Origin: Mikania micrantha
Taxonomy: Eukaryota > Streptophyta > Magnoliopsida > Asterales > Asteraceae
Direction: 5' to 3'
Length of the DNA: 64,000 nucleotides
Assembly: GCA_009363875.1 (NCBI GenBank)
Contig: CM018682.1
Span: 52,769,372 to 52,833,371 of the forward strand
The translations under genes were made by a program, and so were the position numbers. Of the stretch, positions 32,983-44,334 are shown in pieces. Numbering within the stretch: the first letter of the stretch is position 1; each line of letters begins with the position of its first letter. The notes beneath the pieces were generated by a model, which saw only the letters and a list, made by a program, of their open reading frames with translations, had not been told where the DNA came from and made no database searches.

Positions 32983-35666
32983 GACTTTAAGGATATCCTT
33001 TGGTTCTTGATCGTCCTTGATTCTCTTGATTTTTGATTTTGATTTCATTTGATCGTTCACGTTATTGCCCATGTAGATTGACTACAAAAGTCTACTACTG
33101 TGACGGGACTTTATGTGTGTTACACGTGGTCTTGATTTCTATACAACTGACATCCACCTTAACTCAAGTACAAATGATTTCATTAAATCTTAATGATTTC
33201 ATTATTCAATGATTCACACACATTTATGATTTCTGATTCCTTGAGTTCTTTTGAATTGATCTTTAGAATTCCCATGATTTCATAATGATTTTAGATTCAT
33301 GATTAGGATCCTGAGTTTACTGATCACACACTGGATTAGATTTCATTGCATTTGATCTTTAGCTTTGGTTCTTTTGATTTCACTTTGAATTTAGATTCTG
33401 AAATTTGAACTCGATGGACTAAGGGTTTAGTTAGAGTTTAGAATTAAGGTATTACTCATAAGAGTAATTTAATTAACTTGTTAGTTAATTTGGCATAACG
33501 ATTACCTAGACAGGAGTCTAGGATTATAAACAAGTATTTATAAAACAATAATAAGTAAAAGCATTTACGTAAAACAATTTAAATAAAAAGATTTACGCAT
33601 GCTTCTCAGCCCCGCGTTTGAAAACAAAAATGTTTAGAAAAGGGGCAATGAACTCACCTGTACTGCTGTGCAAATGAACCACAAAAGATATGCACGCTCC
33701 TTGATTGTTGCCTAAGTATCTTTAGCACCTGAGTTATTTTATGAAGATTCGTAGACGATAAGTATTTATAATAGTCGTATCTAGGGTTTGGTCTCGGTGT
33801 GCAACTAAGTGTCCTACACTACTAATGTGTTTCTAATATTTCATCTAATTAGTCTAACTTATTACCCGTTAATAACCCATGTCCCAATATTATTAACTAC
33901 TAAACCCTAGATGATTAGGGTTTATTTTAATTACATCACAAGTCTTTATTAAAGACATTTTTAAGATAATTCATTTTAAGTTAAACTTTCATTTAGAAAT
34001 CATTTAATTTAATTTAATAAGGTTTATAATTTAATTTCTTTTATTAAAAGAATAGTTAATTTAAATGAAGAGATAGTTAAAAATTGATGGGCTTAGGTTG
34101 AGCCCATTGGGCCAAATCTCGGCCCATTGATTGGACTTTGTTTTCTACTTGATTCCTTTCATTACTTTGATCACTAAGTCTAGATGATTTAAATAAATTA
34201 TCTCGATTAGTTACATAATCTTATGGATTTTCCCCTTAGGGTTTAAGTGTTAATAATTTAAATCAACACTCAAGGCCCTACATTGTAGTTTGATTTCTCA
34301 TGATTTCTCCAAGTGTTTTAAGTTTAATTACTAACTATTTACAAACCGTATTTAGTTATTTGCATGATAAAGAAATCCATTTTCTTTAGAAACCCTAATT
34401 TATGATGTTCTTGTTAATGGAAGCCCTCGTGACTTAATCCAACCCATGGCTAAGGTTTAGTCCTGTTGTCATTGAAGATAACCCTTGGTTTATTATCTCA
34501 TAGTGAAACCATAGGGGCTTCTCCATTGTTTAACTCTAGGTTTGACTCCTTATGTTACCCCAAATTAATTGCATGTTATAAAACCTTAAAGATCTCTCCC
34601 TTGCACACACACACCCATATATCCCCATGCACATACACGTATAACCCTATCCCATGTATGTAAACTTATCACTATGTGAATGACTCCATGATTATTCAAG
34701 AAGGCCGAAATAGCCTGGGCCGTATGAGACTCCAGCTGATCGAATAGCCATGGTCGAAGGAGCATGCCGGCCGAATAAATCTTGCCGAATAGGGTTGGGC
34801 GACTAGGACTTTGGCAGCCGAAGGAGGAATAGGCAGAAAGTGAACTCGTCGAATGAAGTTCCGGCCGAATGATGAGTTGTCGAAGGAGTGCCGAATGATG
34901 GTCCGATCGAATCACTATAGGCCGACCGAATGAGTCTTGTTTCGGCGAATGAGCCCTGGTTCGGCTCAAAGCTATTCGGCCAAAGTGGAGGCCATTCGCC
35001 CATCTGCAGGGGTTTCATTCGGCCGTCGCGGCCCTAGTGTGGCCAGCCTCTGGATTTCCATCAACAAGTGAAGCATTGACACAAGACTTGTTCCTACATC
35101 ATTCTATGGTGTTGGTGAGTGATTCCCCTAAGGTTTGAAGTGGTTAGAACCAGTTTTCAAAGGGGGTTCGAAATAGGGTTTTCAAAACCCTAGAACCGTG
35201 ACAAAAGATCATATTTTTACCTCAAATCAGCCGGATAAAAGCTTAGATCGGTTGTACTTTCAAGATCTACAAGTGAAGAGGGTCGTTTAGACACCAAAAT
35301 GGCTCGATTTCATGGAGAAATGGAGGAGATATGGTGATTTCTTCTAGAGAGAGAAACTAGAGAGAGAAAGTGACGGTGGTGAGGTTGAAGATGAGAGAGT
35401 TATGATGGAAATGAGGGTTCAAAAGACTCATTAAAGGCTTTCAATATACCCGGGTGTTCGGTCTCGTTCGGTTTCGCTTGGTTTCGCGTAAAAGTGTCGG
35501 TTTCGTTTCGTTCTCGTAACGAAACGTCTCGGTTTTAAAATAAAGTTAATAAAATTATTTTAGGTTGTGATTCCTAATAAATTAACTAAATATCTTCTGT
35601 TTATTTGAAATTTACGAAAATATTTAATTTACTGTTTAATAATCGAATAGTACAGTCGTCGCGCGT

Positions 35667-35796
35667 GTTCGTTCGAATCGTCACCCGTACGAACACTGCG
35701 ATAACTATACTTTTCAATATGGTTTTCTAATTATCTGATATCATTCAGAACGTTAAAATTTCAAATGTATTCGTACAGATCGTCACCTATACGAAT
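35667..35796 (-). promoter_or_regulatory. Two 28-bp TGACGAT quasi-palindromes in solo LTR E
   Basis: Both are exactly 28 bp. In minus sense the arms are ATTCGTATAG/CTGTACGAAT (35796-35769) and GTTCGTACGG/TCGAACGAAC (35694-35667), around GTGACGAT. The arms differ from those of C and B but stay largely complementary. Confidence 0.68.
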
Positions 35797-36499
35797 AATC
35801 CGTCGATTTAGCGTTCACATAACGACATCCGTTTTGTTTTGTTCTGTAAAACCTCACATATGTTTATACATAATAAAATCCTAACAAATAATCACATGAT
35901 GGTTCTGTTTTGCCAGGTAATTATCTGACTGATGAACCCTGTTTCTGAGTTTCATTTCTGATTAAATTCTGAAACTGTGCTATGATAACATAAAGTGATA
36001 ATGATATATGAACAACCACTGGTATGTGTACTTGGTTTACTGTTCCTTTTACTGTACCGATCAGTGTTCCGGTGACGTTTCCGGCACTGATGTTACAAAC
36101 ACCAAACGACTCTATAATGTGCGGAATCCATAATAGAATCACAAGAACAAGTAGAAAGATGAAATATTTGTATATTATGTGAAGTTCTCGAAAACAGTGC
36201 CTCAATACGTCTAAAGAGCACGTCTCGGGAATCCAACCCTAGAACAGTACAAAATACTTCTATATATACTATTCTAGGAGTACTCGAACCCTATACACAA
36301 AAATGGTTCAAGTACTCGAAAATCTAGAGTACACGAAAACAATGTACACGAAAATGTCCAAATATCAGGTCTTCAGCTCTTTTCTGGTTGACTTTGTAAG
36401 TTTTCGTCTTTAGTTGGGCTCTACAAACTCCCTCAACCGATGGGAAGTGAGACAGAGTGAGGACCTGCACCAGCGTAAAGCCTCTGCTCCATAGCAAAT

Positions 36500-39072
36500 A
36501 CAACTACACGTGTAAATGGCTTCGCCTCTTAGTCCTAGTCACCATAGACTCTGATCGGTGACTCTTGCAGCTTTTGCATGTCTTCTCTGCCAAACTTCAA
36601 TAGATCCATTGGATCCAAAATCATGTCGATGTCGTTGATATCATCTTTGTTTTGGAGAATGATAGCAGCAAGGGTCTTCTCATCAAAGTACAATGACATT
36701 AAGTTGGCCAAGGAATTATCTGGGACTCGTGTAGACATGGGCACTTCTTTCTCAGTTGTTCGAGGTGGATACTTGTGGTTGACCCATGGTTATTTCTTCA
36801 CTGGGTACACTATGCATGAAGAGATGAATCTTCTTCCTTTGGCAGTCTTCATCACAGAAAGTCCTTGTCACTCTGGTCTTTGAGAAACTTCGCAAAGAGC
36901 TCAGCTTGACTTTCCTCAGAGGGATTGCAGAACTTTGTGCTTTTTATGATCCGAAGATTGAACCTGGGCATCGAGTAGAAATCTTGTGGCATTTTGTAAT
37001 ACTCGAGGTTTCCGTTCATTCTCTTGATCAGATATAGCTGGCAAACATCCAACAAGCAACGTTGTGCCTGTCATTCCTAACTGCAAATAGGTTACAAGGA
37101 TCATAAGTCCAAGTAGTGTCGTTCTGCTCCACAGGAACATCTCCTAACCATGATTGTTGCACCTCTACATGAGCAGGAGTCCAGTCACTCTGACGATCAA
37201 ACCAACTGTAAATTACTTTACCAAGGGAAGCAACCTCCTATCCTTGAGGGTCGACGTACTTGTGGGCATGCAAGTAATCAATGTATGGATCTGTGGGGAC
37301 ATTGTCGATCACGATATTCTCTGGTTCTTCTGCATATGCCCCTGTAGAAGACTCGGCTGTCTCATTTCTCTCCTGATCACATATTGCTTCAAACACTGAG
37401 TCTATGGAAAAGTCAGCATACAAGTTTCCCAAGTTGCGTTGCACCGAGCTCATCATCGAATCCGTCAAACAGAAAGTTTTCAGGAAGATCCTAAAATAAA
37501 TCATCAAAATAGTCAAGAGGCTTCTCTGAAGAAGGTGGATTCTCAGAAGCATCAGTTTCTTTGGCAGCATCCAGAACGGGCTCATCATTTTGCTGACTAG
37601 ATGAACTAGCACCCAGGCCCATATCACCACCGGCGTTATCATCATCATGATCATCTTTCTTCTCATCTCTGGCGTCTTTGCCATCTTTATCATCGTCTTC
37701 ATATTTCTTCTCTTCCTTTTCTTCTTCATCATCATCGTTGTCATCATTAACCTCATCATCCTTTTCATCATCAAGCTTTGAACCGGTCAACTCCTCAATG
37801 ACCTTTGTTAGACGCCTGTTTTGTTTCTCCAGATGACCAATGTCATTGTTTTGCCTTTTGAACATCTCACACACTCTGATCGTGGCTCCCAACAACTCGA
37901 TAATCTTTTCATCCTTTGCAGTGGAATCATGTTCCAGCATGAAAACATGCTCCTGTAGCCATTCTAGATCCACGGGTGTCCTCTCAAGCATATAAGGCGA
38001 TGGAGTTTGCATTGGTGCCTTTCCGTTGTCTCTTCAGCTCTTGGGTGGAGATGGTGGTGGTGAGATGTGAATGTGTGGAGAAGATGATGGAGTGGTTTGG
38101 GTGGTTTCTATGGTGGTGAAAGGTGGGGGTGGAATCGGAGTTTGGGTGGTAGTACTGGGTTTAGTGGGTTGAGTGGGTGGCTTTGGCCTTGGTGGTAGTG
38201 GCGGTTTAGGCTATGTGGGAGGTTTAGGCTGAGCAGGTGGTTTGGGCTGTGTAGGTGGTGGAGGAGGTGGAGGCTGAGTCTGAGAGGATGAAGACGAGCC
38301 CGTTGTCTTCTTGTGTAGTCTTGGGTCCCTTGTCCGTTTGAACATCATCTTAAGCCTCTTCTTCTTCGGCGAAGACTCGGGAGTTGGCATGTAGTCCGTG
38401 TCCTGAATATCTTCCCATTCGGCTTGATCCCGAGAGTACCAATAGTGGGTACAAGGTTTTAGTGAAGCTTGTTGATCACGATCTGAATGAACCGAGGGAA
38501 GGCCATGAATCTCTCTTTCCTTCTACCCTTGATGTTTGCATGCATATCTCTGAAGATCATCTTGGAGAAGTTGAAATCAACATTCAAAGCGAGGGATACC
38601 ATACAAGAGCTAAGGGTTTGATTGAGCACGTCATAGCCTCCTTTTTTTCCCGACAGGCACTGAGTCACAATGTGCGCTAAATATCTCCAATATGGATGCA
38701 GCAACTTCTTCTCAGTAAGGGATAAACACCCTCATGCCCCATCTGGTACATTGTTCTTTGAACTAGCTCGTGATCAAGTTCAACTAGATCAGTTGCCTTG
38801 CCACCAAACTGTAGGCATTCTCTCAAGATCTGCTCTATGATGATGGTGGGTTGCCCTAGGCTGACCAAGCCATTGGCGTCAGTGCGTTCAGTAATTGAGT
38901 TCCAAAAGCTCTGGATATTCTCAGAAATAATATCGTGGTGCTCCATGATCGTGTAGTTGACTGGTGATAAAATCAGCCCCTCCACCAAGCTCTTGATCAT
39001 GGAATGCTTTTCCAGAGGGTCTCCGACGTAAGCAGACATTTTGGGGTCCGGAAAGAACCGTAAGTCAGCCAT
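36500..39072 (-). pseudogene. Element F ORF3 (post-pol ORF of unknown function), fragmented
   Basis: Starts MADLRFFPDPKMSAYV at 39072, right after a splice-acceptor-like TTTTATTTCAG. The first 131 codons and a frameshifted continuation (38704-38459) align with ORF3 of element G: IQSFWNS, LQFGG, EGVYP, then RYLAHIVTQCLS, FNFSKMIFRDM and KERFMAFPRFIQ. Next come a Pro-rich/acidic linker, a coiled-coil-like stretch with heptads and a Glu/Asp/Lys tail (38012-37491), and degraded C-terminal frames down to about 36535. I do not recognise a catalytic motif, signal peptide or membrane segment. Relatives are common next to copia pol genes in composite genomes and are sometimes auto-labelled with longin-like names; that label is not supported here. 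Confidence 0.78.
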
Positions 39073-40874
39073 CTGAAATAAAACTAGGTAAGTTAGTTAA
39101 AGTTGAAGTCCAAATTCAAGGGTCAAAAGTCAAAGTCCAAGTATATGTCAAACTAGTTAGACAAAATCACAAAGTCAAAATAAGTTCAACATTTTTCAAG
39201 AGTTCACGAAGTTTAGAGAGTTCACGAAATTTAGGAGTTTACGAAAATTAGTTTGTAATCGAAAATGGAGTTATAATTCAAAATGGAGTTGTAATTGAAA
39301 AGATAGTTCTCGAAAATCTATACACGAACTATATACTAGAAATTTGTACTCGAAAATCATACTCGAAATTATTTCGAGAACTCAAAAAGCCTCATAACTC
39401 TTTCAATTTTGCTCCTTAGAACTCCTAATTATACTAGAAATGCTAGGAATTAGGAGGCGACCAACATATAAGAATATCGCCTTCCAATTTTGAGTTTTTC
39501 GAGGTGATTTGTCCAAGATTCCCTCGTTTAATGGAACAGAGTACTCAAAATGGTTTTTATCCTATAACTTTTTATTTAGCGGTTAAAATTGGTTCAAATA
39601 GGGTCGCCTAAGTGGGATCTACAAGGTAGTCGGAGTGAAATCTTGAAAATATGCACAGAAAATCGAATCGCCTAGAGAGAGAAAGAGTGTGTACTCGGAA
39701 TAATGGTACTCGAAATTTGTCAAACTCTAAATATATATAGACAAACTTTCGAGTACACGATTTCGTGTACTCGAAATCGTGTATGAATTTTCGAATATGC
39801 ATTTTTCAAGTACTAATTTAACTTAAAAAATTTTCAATCTTAAATAAATAAAATAAAATAAACTCAAAAACTTTGGATGAGTTCAAAGCTGAGTTGGGTC
39901 AATTTCGTGGGATCCAATATGTATGAGAAATTCGACCACCTTAAAATAATTTCTTATGAAAACCCAACCTTAAAATAATTATACCTCACCAATAATTTCC
40001 ACTCGTTAATCCATAATTCAAAAATTAGACTTATGATCAAAAATTTTCTAACGGTTTTTCTGAAAATACTTTTGGGATGTTTATGAACAATCAGACAGTG
40101 AAAACAGATTAATATGCAACCTATCAATTTTGTGAAATCTTTTGTTTCAAACTTTGATTTTGTTTCAACAAACTTAAAACGTTTCGACAGAGTTTAAGAT
40201 GAGAAAAGAAAAGAACAGATTTATTAGATTAGAATCAAGAACAAGAAGGGGTTATATCATCTTTGTGCGCATTGGCATCTTTTACTTTACTGATCTGCAG
40301 ACACATTGGCCATAACGTCGCACATCCAGGTCTTTTCTTGCGCAAAACAGAGGATGCTTCAGTGAGTATTTCCCGCTCTTTTTTGCACAAAACATAGAAA
40401 ATACCCGAGTTTTTCAAAACAATTTCAAGTTTATCGGAACACAATCTTGTTTTGACCTAAGGATTTACGCAAAAAGTCAAATAATTGTTACATCTTTCCG
40501 GTTATCTGATTTTCCTTACTTCTCATTTATTTATATATCTAAAGTTGTTATTATTTAGAAACTACTTTTAGGCAGAGAATTTCTGAGTGTCAGAAATCAT
40601 TTCACTTCCCTAATTGATCCACTTGACTTGACCATCCAAATAAATATTTTTGTATTTTTCTTAAACTTTGAAAATGTAAAACCTTTTTGTTGTTTTCTTA
40701 AAATTCACTCCCCCTAAACTTGTAGATCATCTTAGACTGACTCAAAAACCGAAAATCTTTTTGTTGTTTTTGTAAATATTGACTCAATGTTTTAGCAAAT
40801 ATTCTCCCCTAAATTTGTGGTCTAAAAATTAAAGTAAAACAAAACACAAATTTTACAGTAGTTACAAAAATGTT
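39073..40874 (-). promoter_or_regulatory. Element F pol-ORF3 spacer with TCGAA array and TATA box
   Basis: No coding signal over 1.8 kb. At 39200-39790 there are many TACTCGAAA/TTCGAG motifs, the same words as in F's LTR and leader. A TATATATA (39732-39739) is followed in minus sense by a CT-rich run (39694-39672), resembling the LTR promoter (TATATA at 47810-47816). This could be an internal promoter for ORF3. The part 39840-40870 is AT-rich without further features. Confidence 0.5.
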
Positions 40875-43800
40875 TTAATCAAAACTTATTAGTTTGAGAT
40901 AGGCAAGCAGATGGCGAAATCGAGCTGTGTCGAACGGTTTTGTGAAAAGATCCGCCAGATTATCATCTGTGTGGACCTTTTCAAGATGAATCAGTTTTCG
41001 TTCGCAGATAAATTGAATCCAGATGTCGATGTGTTTAGTTATGGAGTGTTGTACCAGATTCTTGACTATCTGTAGGGCGATTTCATTGTCACAATAAATA
41101 GGAGAGTCAAGAAAATTCAAACCATAATTGAAGAGTTGCTGTTGCGTCCATATAACCTGAGAATAGCAACTAGAAGCAACGACATACTCAGCTTCCATAG
41201 TGGAGGTAGACACAGTTGTCTGTTTCTTGCATTGCCACGAGACGAGGCGATCTCCTATGTATTGACATCCTCCAGTGGTTGATTTCCTGTCCATGTTGCA
41301 ACCACAAAAATCATTGTTAGAGTAAGCAAATAAACGAAACTTAGAGCTCTTAGGATACCACAAGCCGAGATGAGGTTTCCTAACGAGGTAACGAAAGATC
41401 TTCTTGACACCGATCAGATGAGAAGCCTTCGGATTTGCTTGATATCTGGCACACTGACATACAGAAAACATTATGTCTAACCGGCTAGGAGTGAGGTACA
41501 TCAATGAGCCAATCATCGAACGATAAAGGTGCTGATCAACATCTACACCATCTGAGTTCGAAGTCAAGACCGGATGAGCAACCATAGGAGTGGATGCGGG
41601 CTTCGATTCCAACATATTGAACTTTGTGAATTAACACACCCTTAGGATCCAGCTTTACCTGGAGACCCAAGAAAAAGGTCATCTCCCCCATCGCACTCAT
41701 CTCAAACTTCTTATTCATCACAGCCTCGAATTCTCTGTATAGCACCAAGCTCGTGGAACAAAAATATTGTCGTCCACATAGATTTGGACGAGAATCAAAT
41801 CATCCTTATCCTTACGTACGAATAGTGTCTGATCAATGGCTCCACGGGTATATCCATTAGCATGCAGATGATATGTATGTGTTGCATACCCTGCTCAACA
41901 CATACCATGCTCGAGGTGCTTGATAAAGACCATAAAGAGCTTTGTCTAACTTGTAGACATGGTCGGGATATAGTGCGAATCCTCGAACCCCGGAGGCTGA
42001 CACACATAGATCTCCTCTTTGACCTTTGCATACAAGAAGGCAGTCTTCACATCCATTTCATAAACAGTGAAGTTTATGTAGGAAGCGTAGCCCAAGAAGA
42101 TCCGAATAGCTTCAAGTCTTGCGACCGGTGCAAAGACTTCTTCATAGTCGATCCCCTTCTGTTGGTAGAAGCCCTGAACTACCAACCTAGCTTTATTTCT
42201 GATAATCACACCTGAAACATCACGTTTGTTTCTCTAAACCCATCTGGTTCCGATTGGTAGTTTCCCCTTGGGCAACGGAGCCAGATTTCACACCTTGATC
42301 TTCTAAAACTGCATCAATTCTTCCTGCATCGCCTTAACCCAGCTTGACTCCTTAAGATCCATCTTCACATTATTGGGTTCAACCGGCGAAATAAAATAGG
42401 AATACAAACAAGAATTAATCGTACCTGATTGACTTCGTGTGATAGTTCTTTCAGGCAAGGTGTTTTGAGCTGGAATGGACCGGCTCCGGGTGAGAACTCC
42501 TTCTAAAAGAGGTCCAATAATATTTTCCACATGATGATTCTTGTTTATTCTTAAGGTCGGTGATTCCTCCACGGCTAAGTTGTCGAGCTGGTTGTTGATA
42601 TGAGTCAGCTGATCTTCATTGGAGGAAGAGAGATTGTCAACTGGAGCGGTTTCACTTGCTTCAGCTCCATTATCCAGACAATGTTCCTCAAAGAAGTGTC
42701 TGGGAACAGTGTATTGTCAAATGTTTGGTGGGAAGAAGATGAAGCTTGATCTGTCTCTGGAATTGGCTGAACTGACTAAGAAGTATCCGGATCTGATGGG
42801 ATGACTTCCCTAATCGGGGTTGGCTGAACTGGAGGAGCCCGATCATACATTCCTGGTGGGTCAACCGTCAGAAGATTGGGATCACATTGAATGTAGTCAA
42901 CCCTGTAGTCTACGTCATCACTCTTGTAAAAGTTGTCAGTTGGCTCAGATGGTCCTGGACTCTCTGATGAAGTGTTGAAGGGCTTAAAAGTAGAATCATA
43001 ATGAAATAACCAGTTTGGACCAGAACCGGCATCAGTGTTGTTCATCTCTTGCCAATTAATATAGAATGACTCCAAAATCATTGGGGTCTTCTTGTTGTAT
43101 ACCTGTTAGGCAGCTTTCTCAGACGAGTAGCCCACAAAATAACACTCATCATCCTTGTCATCAAACTTATGATTCGGCTCAGTATGGAGGAGAGTGCACG
43201 GACATCCGAACGACTTGAAATGGCCAACTTTTGGCTTTTGGTTGAAGAAAATCTCATTGGGAGTCTTCTGATGCATTTGTTCAAAATTGCTCGATTTTGA
43301 ACATAACACGCTGTGTTAACAGCTTCAGCCCAGAAGAATATTGGCAGTTTGGACTCTGACAGCATGGTCTGTGCAGCCTCGATAAGCGTTCTGTTCCTTC
43401 TTTCAGAAACTCCATTTTGCTGATGTGTATGAACTGCACTATGCTGTCGAGCAGTTCCCTTCTCATCGCAGAAATCAATAAGTGTCTGATTTCTAAATTT
43501 AGTGTTGTTATCAGTTCTGATCACCTTAACCTTTAGATTCTTCTGATTTTGGATCATGGTGATAAACTTCTTTAGAATCTCTGGTGTCTAATCTTTCTTG
43601 GCCAGAAAGAACACCCAAGTAAATCTGGAATAATCATCTGTCACAAGAAGACAATATGACTTCTTCCCAATGCTCATTACATTAACCGGTCCAAAGAGAT
43701 CCATGTGAAGAAGTTGCAGAATTGATGAAATCGAATTGAATAATTTAGGCTTGTGGGATCTTTTGTGTTGCTTCCCCTTGGCACATGCGATGCACTTCTC

Positions 43801-44298
43801 AATTGAGGAGAAGTCTTTAGAAGGTAAGGCAATAACATGATCTCCCTTGGCTAAACGGTTAAGATTCTTCAGGTTGACATGACACAGTCGGCGATGCCAA
43901 AGCAGACAGTCATTCTCCGATGCCTTTGAAAACAAACAGGTGTTTTCAGTAAGTGAATCATAATTCATAATGATGATATAGGCATTGTTGATTCTCAGAG
44001 TCCTCATCAAGATCCACTTCTCCGGGACTACAAATCCGGGCTTTAGAATGAGGCACTCTTTGTTTGGGAAGTGTGTTGAGAAGCTCTTGTCACATATCTG
44101 AGAATCACTCAATAAGCTGTGATTGAGTTCTTCAACGTAGTACACATCCTCAAAACTTAGAGTTCCATTTGTGACTGTGCCCTTCATGCTGATCTTCCCT
44201 CCCTTGTCTTCGGAATATGTGACATATCCATTGAATAGTGTAACTTCATGTAACTGAGAGAAATCTCCAGTCATATGCCGGGAGCAGCCGCTATCCAC
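40875..44298 (-). pseudogene. Element F pol (protease, integrase, RT, RNase H), broken
   Basis: Minus-sense order: protease active site DSGCSRHMTG (from 44298), GAG-pre-integrase with WHRRLCHVN and CIACAKGK, integrase core (LHMDLFGPVN, RTDNNTKF, NGVSERRNRTLIE), an acidic linker, RT (RLVVQGF, DYEEVFAPVARLEAIR, DVKTAFLYA), an intact YVDD coded at 41780-41769, FFLGLQV, and RNase H (ESKPASTPM, KSTTGGCQYIG, EAEYVVASS, DNEIAL, KHIDI) ending at 40875. Stops and frameshifts at about 43590, 43300, 42300 and 41980 split it. The domain order PR-INT-RT-RH identifies Ty1/copia. Confidence 0.92.
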
Positions 44299-44334
44299 CT
44301 ACATAACACACACTAATCAATGAGAAATGGGTAC

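Larger units (their letters stand above)
31730..36097 (-). repeat. Element E: solo gypsy LTR (same family as element B)
   Basis: 4368 bp, minus sense TGTAACATCAGTG...GAGGTGTGACA, flanked by AACAC at 31725-31729 and 36098-36102. No internal region or PBS is present, so it probably arose by LTR-LTR recombination. Minus-sense content: two 28-bp TGACGAT elements (35796-35769, 35694-35667), a TATATT box near 35445, a CT-rich stretch, an ATTCGG island (35030-34690), donor CAG|GTGAGT (intron base 33657), a 56-bp tandem repeat (32870-32982), two stem-loop modules and acceptor TTCTCAG|GTGA (32092/32091). The terminal sequence matches the LTR end of B. Confidence 0.9.
31680..36425 (-). repeat. Element F 3' LTR, interrupted by solo LTR E
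   Basis: The 50-bp piece 31680-31729 and the 323-bp piece 36103-36425 add up to 373 bp, the same as the 5' LTR. The polypurine tract in minus sense is GGTTGAGGGAGTT (36438-36426), directly before TGTAGAG. Confidence 0.92.

Noticed and set aside
37238..37774. 178-aa minus-strand ORF rich in Met and Lys
   Set aside because: It is the out-of-frame reading of the acidic GAT/GAA-rich linker of F's ORF3.
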